Shown: piece by piece, positions 1 to 8,086 of the stretch
Numbering within the stretch: the stretch's first letter is position 1
Layout of the letters: each line of letters opens with the position of its first letter
Assembly (NCBI RefSeq): GCF_003947415.1
Contig: NZ_QHKL01000008.1
Span: forward strand, 186,001-250,000
From: Amycolatopsis sp. WAC 01376
GTDB lineage: Bacteria > Actinomycetota > Actinomycetes > Mycobacteriales > Pseudonocardiaceae
Direction of reading: 5' to 3'
DNA: 64,000 bases
Program-made: the position numbers and the translations under genes
Notes under the pieces: generated by a model
Told to the model about the DNA's origin: nothing
The model's database searches: none
The model's input: only the letters and a program-made list of their open reading frames with translations

Positions 1-2
1 CA

Positions 3-107
3 GCGGGTCTGGTCGAGGCGACGATCGAGATCGTCGAGCTGCGATTGCGGTATTTCGATGCGAAAGGGTTTCAATGGAGTTCCTCGCGTGTAGTGCCGAC
101 GTGGTGA
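3..107 (+). CDS. C-terminal fragment of an unrecognised protein (cut by window start)
   Basis: An open frame enters from the left edge and ends at TGA 105-107, giving 34 codons with an amphipathic, charged composition ending in VVPTW. It would converge on the monooxygenase gene that ends at 128. The fragment is too short to assign, and the frame could be fortuitous in DNA this GC-rich. I list it because the alternating hydrophobic/acidic pattern looks protein-like. Confidence 0.3.
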   Translation, partial: AGLVEATIEIVELRLRYFDAKGFQWSSSRVVPTW

Positions 108-127
108 CCAGTCGGGACGGAACGGCC

Positions 128-1312
128 TCAGAGATACGTCGTGTTCGGCTCGAGCCCGCACAGATGCCTGCCGAGCAGTTCGATGTTCGTGTTCGGGCTC
201 GTCAAGGCGTGCAACGCGATCGTTTCGATATCCCGATGAATCCGCTGAATCGGCACATCGTTGTAGATCGAACTACCGCCGCTCGCGGTCGAGATGATCC
301 GGATGGACTCCTGTGCCAATTGGGCGACCCGCCCCATTTCGACCCGGGAACGAATGCGTTCGGCTTGCGTCCACGGCTCGTTGCGCGCCGCCTTCGCGTC
401 CACGAAGTCGGCGAACGTCTGCGCCCGCAACCGCGCTTCCTCGGCGAGCAGAGTGGCCTCGCCGACCTGGAGATGCGTGAGCGGCGCGTTCTGCTGCGTT
501 TCGTAATCCGTGTACGTGATCTTCCGCCCGGGAAGCCGGTCCAGGAAATGCTCGATGGCGGCCTCGGCCGCGCCGACACATTGGCCTGCCGTGGCGATGG
601 TGGAGGTGACCAGCATGGGCACCTGATAGATCGACTGGGTGGAATTCGTCTCCGATTTGCATTGCTCGTCGAAGAATTCCATCACCGGACGGACCCGCGC
701 CTGGGGAACGAAAACGTCGTGCGCGCGAACGCTCACACTGCCCGAACCACGCAGGCCGTGAGTGTGCCAGTCGTCGACGACCTCGAAGCTCGACGCCGGC
801 AGGATCGCCATGATCGGACCTTCACCGGCCCCCGCTTCATCGGGTTCGGCGACCACCAGCTTCCAGTGGCTGTGGAGTACCCCGCTGTTGAACCTCCATT
901 CGCCACTGATGACATAGCCGCCGTTCGTCCGCGACGCTTTCCCGCTCGCCGCCAACGTTCCGCAGACCCGCGAGTTCGGAGTCGCGAACACCTCGTCCTG
1001 TACCTCGTCCGGATACAACCCGGCGATCCAGTTGATGAGCGACCAGACCGAAACGCAGAAAGCGGCGGAACTGTCACCGCGCGCGATTTCCGCGTGGACG
1101 TCGATGAGCGTTCTGGCGTCGCTCTGATATCCACCGTATCGCGTGGGAACGCGCATTTTGAGCAGCCCGGAACGTTCGATCCCCTCGATCACGTCCGCGG
1201 GGAGCCGCCGGTTCTCGTCGATCCATTGAGCACGTCCCCTGATGAGAGGGACCAGCTCGGATGCGCGCGCGACCAACTCCTCTCGTGAAGGGGATTGGAT
1301 ATCCAGCACCAT
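128..1312 (-). CDS. Flavin-dependent monooxygenase of the acyl-CoA dehydrogenase fold
   Basis: A 394-residue protein with ATG at 1312 and a GGAGGTCAAG ribosome site just upstream. It has the N-terminal helical, central beta and C-terminal helical layout of the acyl-CoA dehydrogenase superfamily. Acyl-CoA-specific features are not obvious, so the group D (two-component) hydroxylases, which use reduced flavin from a separate reductase, are the better match. It is clearly paralogous to 9752-10930: both carry RKITYT-Y-Q-APLTHLQV near residue 260 and end STASGGSSIY ... LCGLEPNT-Y. The flavin reductase at 32194-32739 could supply reduced flavin. The likely role is hydroxylation of a carrier-bound or CoA-bound aromatic in a natural product pathway. 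The substrate cannot be read from sequence. Confidence 0.8.
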   Translation of the reverse strand: MVLDIQSPSREELVARASELVPLIRGRAQWIDENRRLPADVIEGIERSGLLKMRVPTRYGGYQSDARTLIDVHAEIARGDSSAAFCVSVWSLINWIAGLYPDEVQDEVFATPNSRVCGTLAASGKASRTNGGYVISGEWRFNSGVLHSHWKLVVAEPDEAGAGEGPIMAILPASSFEVVDDWHTHGLRGSGSVSVRAHDVFVPQARVRPVMEFFDEQCKSETNSTQSIYQVPMLVTSTIATAGQCVGAAEAAIEHFLDRLPGRKITYTDYETQQNAPLTHLQVGEATLLAEEARLRAQTFADFVDAKAARNEPWTQAERIRSRVEMGRVAQLAQESIRIISTASGGSSIYNDVPIQRIHRDIETIALHALTSPNTNIELLGRHLCGLEPNTTYL

Positions 1313-1527
1313 CTTGACCTCCGGCGATTCGTTCGCTTGGAGCGCGGTATGACTGGATCCTGTCCGCCGTGAACCCGGGCTGCATCTCCGAGTGTGCCGT
1401 CCGGCGCCGCCACAAGATCATCCCGGCCTGCCGCACTACGATCCGTGCTCACGGGAAATACCTCCGCGCCGGGCGATGAGTTCTCCGGTGCCGGCGAGTC
1501 TGTATATACGAGACGAAGGGAGACATC

Positions 1528-2106
1528 GTGCGGAAAGTGATCGTGCAACAGTTCGTGTCCTTGGACGGCGTGGTCCAGGGGCCGGGAACGCCGGACGAAG
1601 ACCGCGAAGGTGGTTTCGAGGGTGGCGGCTGGACCGCGAAACACGCGGGCAGCCTGCTCAGCGACACCTTTTTCACGTGGACGGCCGACGAGGACGCGCT
1701 GTTGCTCGGCCGGAAGACCTACGACATCTTCTACGCGTACTGGCCGACGACCGGCGATCACCCGATCAACAAACGCCTGGAAGCGATGGACAAATACGTC
1801 GCGTCACGCAGCGTCAAGTCCGCTGATTGGGTGAACACCACCATGATCGACGGCGACGTGGCCTCCGCGGTCAAAGAGCTCAAAGACGGAACAGGCGGAC
1901 CGATCTGGGTGTCGGGCTCCGGCAACCTGACCCATACGCTCATGCGGAACGGCCTGGTCGACGAGTACCGGCTGCTCTTCTTCCCGGTGGTCGTGGGATC
2001 CGGGAAGCGCCTCTTCGTGGACGGCGCGATCCCCGCCGACTTCGAGCTGGCCTCGTCACGCACGGTCGGCAACGTCATCGTCGCCACCTACGAACGCCGC
2101 GACTGA
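1528..2106 (+). CDS. Dihydrofolate-reductase-like (RibD C-terminal domain) oxidoreductase
   Basis: A 192-residue protein with GTG at 1528 preceded by GAAGGGAG. The N-terminus VIVQQFVSLDGVVQGPG, the LLLGRKTYDIF segment around residue 60 and the C-terminal VSGSGNLTHTL...DEYRLLFFPVVVGSGKRLF pattern are typical of the small RibD_C/YyaP family that is widespread in actinomycetes. These proteins bind NADPH, but few have a known substrate. It stands alone between a leftward monooxygenase and a rightward exporter, so membership in the enediyne pathway is not shown. The family assignment is firm; the function is open. Confidence 0.85.
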   Translation: MRKVIVQQFVSLDGVVQGPGTPDEDREGGFEGGGWTAKHAGSLLSDTFFTWTADEDALLLGRKTYDIFYAYWPTTGDHPINKRLEAMDKYVASRSVKSADWVNTTMIDGDVASAVKELKDGTGGPIWVSGSGNLTHTLMRNGLVDEYRLLFFPVVVGSGKRLFVDGAIPADFELASSRTVGNVIVATYERRD

Positions 2107-2247
2107 CGCCGCCCGTCCGGCGATCGCGACCGGTCACCGCCTGATTCCCGGCACAGCGATCAGTTTGGGCACTCCCGCCTGGTCTGTACTTCTGTCGCCT
2201 GCACGCGACTACCGACCATCACGAGCATCGAACAGGAGTGTCTGGCA

Positions 2248-2295
2248 ATGACGAGAACTACAGCTTCGGTGGGCGCAAAGGGGATGCGGCCTTGA
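2248..2295 (+). other. 15-codon upstream reading frame overlapping the exporter start
   Basis: ATG 2248 has an excellent AGGAG site at 2234-2238 (9-nt spacing). It opens a frame of 15 codons (MTRTTASVGAKGMRP) that stops at TGA 2293-2295. That stop overlaps TTG 2292-2294, the best-placed start for the exporter, as TTGA. It may be a translationally coupled leader peptide, or the true exporter N-terminus displaced by a frameshift. Sequence alone cannot decide between them. Confidence 0.35.
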
Positions 2296-3749
2296 ATACC
2301 TCAACCGTCACCCCGCCCCGTCTCCGGCCGGGATGGGCGCTCGTCGCAGTGGGCATCGGCGTCTTCCTGACGTCACTCGACGTCGTCGTGGTCGCGACCG
2401 CGTTGCCGAGTTTGCAGGCCGAACTGGGAGCCAGCCTCTCCGAGCTGGAATGGACCATCAACGGCTATAACCTGGTCTTCGCCTGCCTCGTCCTCACCGG
2501 GGCCGCGCTCGGGGATCGCTTCGGGCGCAGGCGGATGTACGTCCTCGGGCTCGGCTTGTTCGCGCTCGCGTCCGTGCTGGCCGCGATGTCGACCTCCATC
2601 GACACCCTGATCCTGGCGCGGTTCGCGCAGGGTGCGGCCGCCGCGGTGGCGATGCCGCTGAGCATGAGCCTCCTGGCGGACAACTTCCCGCCGGAGAAGC
2701 GCGGTGCCGCCATGGGCATCTGGGGAGCCATCGCCGGTGTCGGCATCGCCGGCGGCCCGGTCGTCGGTGGCTTCATCACCGAGGGGCTGTCCTGGGAATG
2801 GATCTTCTGGCTCAACGTTCCCTTCGCGATCATCGCGATGGCTCTCGCCTACGGCGTCCTTCGTGAATCGTACGGCGGGCGACCGAAGCTCGATTTGGGT
2901 GGTCTGGCACTGGCGGGCGTCGGCCTCTTCGCGCTGACCTGGGCCGGTGTGCAGGCGCCCACCGTGGGCTGGGGCAGCTGGGAAGTCATCGGCGCGCTGG
3001 TCCTCGGCGCCGTGCTCATGGCCGCGTTCGTCAAATGGGAGACCCGGACCAGCCATCCGATGATCCCGTTGGCGTACTTCCGGAACCGTGGTTTCGCCAC
3101 CGCGAACATCGTCGGTTTCTGTCAGCAGATCTCGGTGATCGGCACCCTGTTCATCCTCGCGCAGCTCATGCAGACCGGACTCGGGCTCGATCCGCTCCAG
3201 ACAGGTCTGCGTCTCCTCGTGTGGACCGGTATGCCGTTCCTCGTCGCGCCCATCGCGGGCAGCCTTGCCGACAAGTTCGGCACCCGGCCGTTCATGGTCG
3301 CCGGCATGCTGCTCCAGACCGCCGGGCTGGCGTGGATGGCGGCCGTCACGGCGCCCGGCATCGGCTACGGGCAACTGATCGGCCCGCTCATCGTGTCCGG
3401 CGTCGGTATCTCCATGTGCTTCCCGACGATGACGACGCTCGCGTTGAGTTCCGTTCCCCCCGGCGACACGGGGACCGCGGCCGGGGCCAACAACGCCGTC
3501 AAGGAACTGGGCAGCGTCTTCGGTGTCGCCATCCTCGGCGCCGTCTTCGCGATGTACGGCAGTTACGCCAGCCCGGCTTCCGCGATCGACGGCTTCCAAG
3601 CGGCGCTTTACGTCGGTGCGATCGGCTCGGTCTTCGGTGCCATCGTCGCGGCGTTCTCCCCCGGGAAGAGGGCCGCCGGTCTGTCCGCGCCCGCCGGCGG
3701 CACCGGAACCCCAGATCCGGCTCCCGTCGAAGGCGCGACAGGGCGGTAG
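2292..3749 (+). CDS. MFS drug exporter, DHA2 family (14 membrane segments)
   Basis: About 485 residues from TTG 2292. The open frame extends back to GTG 2238, but the ribosome site there overlaps that codon and fits ATG 2248 in another frame instead. Motif C-like VGIAGGPVVGG (antiporter motif), motif A-like GDRFGRRRMYV and LTSLDVVVVATALPSLQ in TM1 identify a proton-driven DHA2 exporter of the EmrB/QacA type. Fourteen hydrophobic segments are apparent. The tail is hydrophilic and Pro/Gly-rich. It is followed by a strong hairpin terminator. It could export the enediyne or another toxic product, since a second DHA2 pump lies at 12117-13523. The substrate is inferred only from the setting. Confidence 0.85.
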   Translation: MNTSTVTPPRLRPGWALVAVGIGVFLTSLDVVVVATALPSLQAELGASLSELEWTINGYNLVFACLVLTGAALGDRFGRRRMYVLGLGLFALASVLAAMSTSIDTLILARFAQGAAAAVAMPLSMSLLADNFPPEKRGAAMGIWGAIAGVGIAGGPVVGGFITEGLSWEWIFWLNVPFAIIAMALAYGVLRESYGGRPKLDLGGLALAGVGLFALTWAGVQAPTVGWGSWEVIGALVLGAVLMAAFVKWETRTSHPMIPLAYFRNRGFATANIVGFCQQISVIGTLFILAQLMQTGLGLDPLQTGLRLLVWTGMPFLVAPIAGSLADKFGTRPFMVAGMLLQTAGLAWMAAVTAPGIGYGQLIGPLIVSGVGISMCFPTMTTLALSSVPPGDTGTAAGANNAVKELGSVFGVAILGAVFAMYGSYASPASAIDGFQAALYVGAIGSVFGAIVAAFSPGKRAAGLSAPAGGTGTPDPAPVEGATGR

Positions 3750-3762
3750 GTACCCCTCGATG

Positions 3763-3796
3763 CCAGGGCCGTGCCGGGAGACCGGCACGGCCCTGG
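3763..3796 (+). terminator. Intrinsic terminator of the MFS exporter
   Basis: A 15-bp perfect stem (3763-3777 with 3782-3796) closes a 4-nt GAGA loop and is followed by TTTCTCT. It begins 13 bases after the exporter stop, which makes it a good rho-independent terminator. Confidence 0.8.
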
Positions 3797-3828
3797 TTTC
3801 TCTGTCGTGAGTGGTAATTCGGGTTATT

Positions 3829-3983
3829 GAGGGGTAAGGCAAACGTGTCGTGTCTCGGGCGAGACGGCAGGCTGGGTGACGCGACACCGCACTCGCGTGC
3901 TCAGACCCGGATCTCGCGTGTTTACAGGCGTAACTCGCGTGTTCAGAGACGGAACTCGCGAGTGCGGCATCCAGACACGCGAG
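3829..3983. repeat. Dispersed intergenic repeat with five octamers at exact 21-nt spacing
   Basis: The first ~60 bases (from 3829) recur at 60469 with two substitutions. They lead into octamers CTCGCGTG at 3892, 3913 and 3934, the self-complementary CTCGCGAG at 3955, and the reverse form CACGCGAG at 3976. Every interval is exactly 21 nt, close to two helical turns. A sister array with six octamers at the same period lies at 35524-35636. No reading frame is preserved across the unit. Function unknown. Confidence 0.8.
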
Positions 3984-3996
3984 TCACGCCTTGCCG

Positions 3997-4317
3997 AAGT
4001 ACATGAAGGACCAGCCGCTGAGGTCACAACCGTCCCACTGTCACCAGGGATCACATCCGACGGTAGCGAAAGCCTCCTTCACTACCGTCAGGGAGGCAAA
4101 GAGGCTCTTCTCGACTGTCCACAAGAGACGCCGTCCGCGACAGCAGTGCCGGTGTCGTTCCGATGGTCTCGCACCGGAGCAGTGATGAAGGCGGCCCGAG
4201 CTTGATCAATGCCGGAACCGGAGCAGCTCGGCGACGATGTAGGAATTGGGACGTTGAACGTCCCAATTCCTACATCGTCAGCCTCCGAACCGGTCCGGAG
4301 TAGGCATCAATCCACCC
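3997..4317. repeat. Non-coding stretch with a 23-bp perfect palindrome
   Basis: No credible gene. At 4062-4120 lies a GGTAGCGAAAGCCTCCTT-type half hairpin, also seen at 11519-11570 and 60662-60715. It is followed by a TGTCCACAAGAGACGCC segment that recurs in variant form at 11753 and 23258. At 4233-4255/4257-4279 there is a perfect 23-bp inverted repeat with a single central base. It could end transcription of either the exporter or the leftward gene stopping at 4318. Confidence 0.6.
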
Positions 4318-4857
4318 TCACGGGCCGAGTTCCGCCGTCGGCGGGAACCGGGAAACGAAGTCGCAGACCGCGATATGGGTCGGGGTGAGCGAGATGATCG
4401 CCCAGTCGTTGTCCCGTTCGACGTGCCCGTCGGCCCAGTCCTTCAGTTTCCTGTCGTCGCCGATCATCCGGCGGGCCATCTCCAGATGCACTTGCGGGAT
4501 CCCCGAACAGATCTCGATCGAAGTGGTCCCGCGTCCGGTCACGGCGATCGGCGCGTAGTCGACGACCGGCAGGCCGAGTGACGACGAGATCTTCACCCGC
4601 GCCTCGGCCGCGGTCGGGCCGGGACCGACGTCCAGGGAGAACGCGGCCTCCGGACGCGCCGCGATGGACTTCACCTTGTAGGCCGCTGCAGGCGACGCGA
4701 AGACGAAGGCCGCGCCGTCCCAGAGATAGACGACCGGGATGACTCGGGGACTGCCGTCCAGGCCGGTGTATCCGATCCGCAGCGCGATGGGCATCTCCAG
4801 CAACGTCCGTACGACCGGATCGGTCTCCACGAGCCGCACGATGTCGGAGTATTTCAT
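4318..4857 (-). CDS. Pyridoxamine-5'-phosphate-oxidase-fold flavin/F420-binding protein
   Basis: A 179-residue protein with ATG at 4857 and GAGGAAG seven bases upstream. The N-terminal half (RIGYTGLDGSPRVIPVVYLW followed by VFASPAAAYKVKSIAARPEA) is the split beta-barrel flavin/deazaflavin-binding pattern of the PNPOx-like superfamily. The Val-Lys-Ser-Ile helix after the barrel strand is typical of actinobacterial FDOR-B and general-stress FMN proteins. These enzymes reduce small molecules with F420H2, FMN or haem. Nothing in the surroundings fixes the substrate. It is monocistronic, followed by a palindrome and preceded by a leftward DinB-type gene. Confidence 0.75.
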   Translation of the reverse strand: MKYSDIVRLVETDPVVRTLLEMPIALRIGYTGLDGSPRVIPVVYLWDGAAFVFASPAAAYKVKSIAARPEAAFSLDVGPGPTAAEARVKISSSLGLPVVDYAPIAVTGRGTTSIEICSGIPQVHLEMARRMIGDDRKLKDWADGHVERDNDWAIISLTPTHIAVCDFVSRFPPTAELGP

Positions 4858-4916
4858 CTAGTACTTCCTCACGGAGTCACGACGCCGGAATCAGGCGCCG
4901 ATCTCGTCGTTCGGTC

Positions 4917-5519
4917 TCACCCTGGCATTCGCCCGAGGAACGCGACGAACTTGTCCGTCTCACTCGCCGAAGGCCCCACTTTGACCGGGGGCGCGAAGAA
5001 GGGCGACCGATGCGACTCTGGAATGACAGAGTGGCTCAATTCGAGCAGGTCACGAGCCAGCTGTTTCGGAACGTCGAGATTGTGGCCGCAGGCATGCGAA
5101 ATGTCCCACGCGTGCGCGGCGACCTCGATCGCCCCCACGCTCGCGGCGACGCCACCGTCCAGCGGACGGTCGCCGATGGACAGTGACGGCGAGGATTCCC
5201 GCATGCTCACGACGCTCAGCAGACGACTGGCCAGCACCTGTGCCGTGACCGTCGGTCCCGGCTTCGGCGTCGGCGCCGAAACCATCGCCCCCTGCCCTAC
5301 TTTGAAGAGTTCGACTCCCCCGGTCACGATTCCCTCGTGCAGGTCCGCCATCGATTCGTTGACGTGCCAGAGAAGTTCGCGCAGAGTCCATTCGCTGCAC
5401 GGCGTGGCCCGCTCGAGATCGACCTCCGCGATATCGGTGAAGACCACGAGCGCATAGACGATCGATCCCTCCAGCAGCCTCGACCCGTCCGCGAACCCCA
5501 CTCCAGGCACGGGTTTCAC
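4917..5519 (-). CDS. DinB-fold (mycothiol maleylpyruvate isomerase-like) protein
   Basis: About 200 residues. The chosen start is GTG 5519, whose G overlaps the stop of the sigma factor gene as GTGA. This indicates translational coupling, and the longer open frame simply overlaps the sigma gene. The four-helix DinB/MDMPI pattern is visible: TPCSEWTLRELLWHVNES at the N-terminus, with histidines in HVNE and in AAHAWDISHA that match the metal ligands of thiol-dependent S-transferases. This resembles the TIGR03086 group. Pairing with an ECF sigma factor suggests a thiol stress or detoxification role driven by that sigma factor, which is inference. Confidence 0.7.
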   Translation of the reverse strand: MKPVPGVGFADGSRLLEGSIVYALVVFTDIAEVDLERATPCSEWTLRELLWHVNESMADLHEGIVTGGVELFKVGQGAMVSAPTPKPGPTVTAQVLASRLLSVVSMRESSPSLSIGDRPLDGGVAASVGAIEVAAHAWDISHACGHNLDVPKQLARDLLELSHSVIPESHRSPFFAPPVKVGPSASETDKFVAFLGRMPG

Positions 5520-6502
5520 GTCCCGCTCGGTCCAGACCGACGGCCGAAGACCTCCGGCAGGTCGAAGAGTTCGAACAGGCCGGGCGACTGGTACGACACG
5601 ATGTGGTCGATTCCTTCGTTGGTGACCGACACGACGTTGAGTTGATGTGCGCGGTGCACTCCGTCGCTTCCCCGCAGGTACGCCGCGAACGCGGGCTGCC
5701 CGTTCGCCGAGGTCCGGACGAGCCGGTTGTCCCCCGCCGCCGAAGGACAGAAGCGATCGATGAAGGACTCCATCGCGTCGCGGCCGGCGATCCACATCGG
5801 CAACGGCGGCATTTCCCAGACCGCGTTTTCCGTCATGATCCCGGCCAGCGCGCTGCTGTCCGCGTTTTCGACGGCGGCCACGTATTTGTCCAGCACCGCG
5901 CGGCGGGCGGGCACGTCGACGACCTCGTCCTCCGCGGGAGCGGCCTTCTTGACCGTCGCACGGGCTCGCTGCAGCGCGCTGTTCACCGCGGCATGGCTGA
6001 TTCCCAGCAGGTCCGCGACCTCGGGTGTCTGCCATTTGAGCACGTCACGGAACAACAAGACCGCACACTGCTTCGGTGGCAGCAGCTGCAAAGCGGCCAC
6101 GAGGGCGAGACGCATGCTGTTGCGCGACGCCGCGACGGTGGCCGGATCCTCCGTCCCCGCCCCGAACACCTTGTCCGGGCTCGGTTCGACCCACCGCACG
6201 TGCGGCAGTGGCGCCAGCGCGCTCGGCGCGACGTCCAGCGGAGGATGGCCGAGGCCCGAAGGCAGCGGCCGCCGTCCGCTGCGTTCCAGTTCGGTGAGGC
6301 AGACGTTGGTCGCGATCCGGTACAGCCACTGACGCAACGACGAGTGCTGTTCGAGCCCGCCGAAACCGCGCCAAGCCCGCAAGTACGTCTCCTGGACGAG
6401 CTCCTCGGCGTCATGGACCGAGCCGAGCATCCGGTAGCAATGCGCCAGCAGCTCACGGCGGAAAGGCGCGGTCACCCGCTCGAAATCCTCCTCGACCAGC
6501 AC
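5516..6502 (-). CDS. ECF sigma-70 factor with C-terminal SnoaL-like domain
   Basis: A 328-residue protein with GTG 6502 and a GGGAGG site. Region 2 is FRRELLAHCYRMLGSVHDAE (residues ~14-33) and region 4 is LPPKQCAVLLFRD...LLGISHAAVNSALQRAR (~145-185). The C-terminal ~120 residues (LDKYVAAVENADSSALAGI onward) form an NTF2/SnoaL-like domain. This fused domain replaces a separate anti-sigma factor in the SigG/SigJ-like ECF groups and modulates activity. The gene is coupled to the DinB-fold protein downstream. No cognate promoter could be identified by eye. Confidence 0.85.
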   Translation of the reverse strand: MLVEEDFERVTAPFRRELLAHCYRMLGSVHDAEELVQETYLRAWRGFGGLEQHSSLRQWLYRIATNVCLTELERSGRRPLPSGLGHPPLDVAPSALAPLPHVRWVEPSPDKVFGAGTEDPATVAASRNSMRLALVAALQLLPPKQCAVLLFRDVLKWQTPEVADLLGISHAAVNSALQRARATVKKAAPAEDEVVDVPARRAVLDKYVAAVENADSSALAGIMTENAVWEMPPLPMWIAGRDAMESFIDRFCPSAAGDNRLVRTSANGQPAFAAYLRGSDGVHRAHQLNVVSVTNEGIDHIVSYQSPGLFELFDLPEVFGRRSGPSGT

Positions 6503-6650
6503 CTGCTGCCTCCCCTCACCTCACCGGCACCCATGCCTCGTCCCCGCCGGCGATTCGACGTCACAACGATACAGACCAGCGGGCCCGCCGAAACTCATCG
6601 CTCGCGCCGAAAATCACCCTGTGTGAGCGCCGAACCCGCGGAAACAGGCC

Positions 6651-8030
6651 CTATCGAGTGGCGCTCGAAAGGCCCACGTCCGCTCCGCGGGCAGGCCGTC
6701 CCTTCACCACCCGACGTGCCGTGCGCAGGGCGTCGAGCACGAAGGCCGGCCGCATGAGCGTCTGTGGCGGGTCGACGAGGCCCGCCACCCGGAAGAACGC
6801 CGCCGTGAACCTGCCGCCCACCTGCGCGGCGGTATGCAGACGCGCCATGAAGACGTTGCCCATGCGGACCTGCAGATCCCGCTTTCCGACCACTTCCGGG
6901 AAGGCGAGGTCGCCGCCCGCGGAAATGCTCCAGGGCACGTCGATGATCGGTTTCAGTTCGCGGAAGAATTCGACCGGCCGCGGCTGTCCCTTCGCGAGAT
7001 GCTCGGCGAGCGCGACAGCCTCCATGGCGGCCACCGTCATCCCCTGGCCGTAGACCGGGTTGAAGGCGCACACGCCGTCACCGATGACCAGGAAAGCGGC
7101 CGGGAACCGGCTCAGCTTGTCGTAGCGCCGTCGAATGCTCGCCGGGACCCGGAACGACGTCGCCTCGCCCACCGGTTTCGCCGTGTGCACCGCGCCGTGG
7201 ATCTCCGGCGCGGACAGCGATCGCGTGTAGTCGAGGAAGCCGTCGAGTTCACCGGGCGGCCGGTCGCCGATGATCCCGGTCAAGGAGACCAGCGCCTCCC
7301 CGTTTCCGAGATTGACGAAGAAGGCGCCCCGGGGATTCGCCGGGCAGGCGACCGGGTTGATCGCCAGATCGTTCCCGAACGGATCTTCGGTCAAGGTGAA
7401 ATTACGCGAGGTGTAGGTCAGGTCGATCTTGATACTGTCCTCGCTCGGCCGTTCGTAGCCGAACTCCTCCAGCCAGGCGGGAGTCCTGCTGCCCCGGCCC
7501 GTCGCATCGACGACCAGGTCCGCGGTGAGGACGTCGTCGGCCTCGGCGGTCGTGCCCGCGACTCGGACGCCCTTCACCCTCGTCTTGTCGTCGGAGACGA
7601 CCAGACCGCGGATCACCGTGCTCTGGCGGACTTCGACGTTCGGCAGGGCGAAGACCCGGTCACGGATGTAGGCCTCCAGCTGTGGCCGGGTCGCCGACAC
7701 GCTCAGCAGGCCACAATCCTTCTGTGCCAGCCGGGCGCCGTTGAAATACCACCGCAGGCGGCCGGCCATGTCGCCGATGGGGACGCCGTCGTCCTGCATC
7801 TGCGCGAGCAGCCCCGGGAACAGGTCCTCCAGGATCTGCTGGCCCTTGGCGAGCAACGCGTGCGCGTGCGAGCCCTGCGGTATCCCGCGACGGGTACCGG
7901 TCACACCGATGATTTCGTCTCGTTCGACGAGGAGAACCGTGCGATATCGCTTGGACAGCACCCGAGCTGTCAGCAGACCGGCGATACCCGCGCCGAGAAC
8001 GACCGCTCGTTCGCCTAGATGATCGACCAC
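6651..8030 (-). CDS. FAD-dependent epoxidase/monooxygenase of the Lsd18/LasC type (copy 1)
   Basis: A 459-residue protein. A GAGIAG dinucleotide fold (residues 13-18) is followed by GTRRGIPQGSHAHALLAKGQ. Next come the DLVVDATGRGSRTPAWLEEF segment (~residue 170) and a second FAD motif, GDGVCAFNPVYGQGM (~residue 345). The RxGxPQxxHAH, RGS-P and FNPVYGQGM pattern is that of the squalene-epoxidase-like polyether epoxidases Lsd18 and LasC, and differs from PHBH-type hydroxylases. It is a close paralogue of the next gene upstream (8087-9484), and the two form a leftward operon with a 56-base gap. An enediyne pathway role such as epoxidising a polyene or aryl group is plausible but inferred. Confidence 0.75.
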   Translation of the reverse strand: MVDHLGERAVVLGAGIAGLLTARVLSKRYRTVLLVERDEIIGVTGTRRGIPQGSHAHALLAKGQQILEDLFPGLLAQMQDDGVPIGDMAGRLRWYFNGARLAQKDCGLLSVSATRPQLEAYIRDRVFALPNVEVRQSTVIRGLVVSDDKTRVKGVRVAGTTAEADDVLTADLVVDATGRGSRTPAWLEEFGYERPSEDSIKIDLTYTSRNFTLTEDPFGNDLAINPVACPANPRGAFFVNLGNGEALVSLTGIIGDRPPGELDGFLDYTRSLSAPEIHGAVHTAKPVGEATSFRVPASIRRRYDKLSRFPAAFLVIGDGVCAFNPVYGQGMTVAAMEAVALAEHLAKGQPRPVEFFRELKPIIDVPWSISAGGDLAFPEVVGKRDLQVRMGNVFMARLHTAAQVGGRFTAAFFRVAGLVDPPQTLMRPAFVLDALRTARRVVKGRPARGADVGLSSATR

Positions 8031-8086
8031 GTGAAGCCTCCGTTTCAGGGACCGCTGCTAGCGATGAGCGACGGCCCATGGGATCT

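Noticed and set aside
74..1288. A 404-codon plus-strand frame opposite the first monooxygenase
   Set aside because: It is the shadow of the monooxygenase: composition is Arg-rich and no family features are present, while the minus-strand protein has a paralogue in the window.
3892..3983. Phased octamers read as a CRISPR array
   Set aside because: The repeat is eight bases with 13-nt spacers, it switches strand in the middle, and no cas genes are present.
5520..6035. An N-terminal extension of the DinB-fold protein
   Set aside because: It runs through the sigma factor gene, is Arg/Gly-rich, and the coupled GTG at 5519 yields a normal domain.
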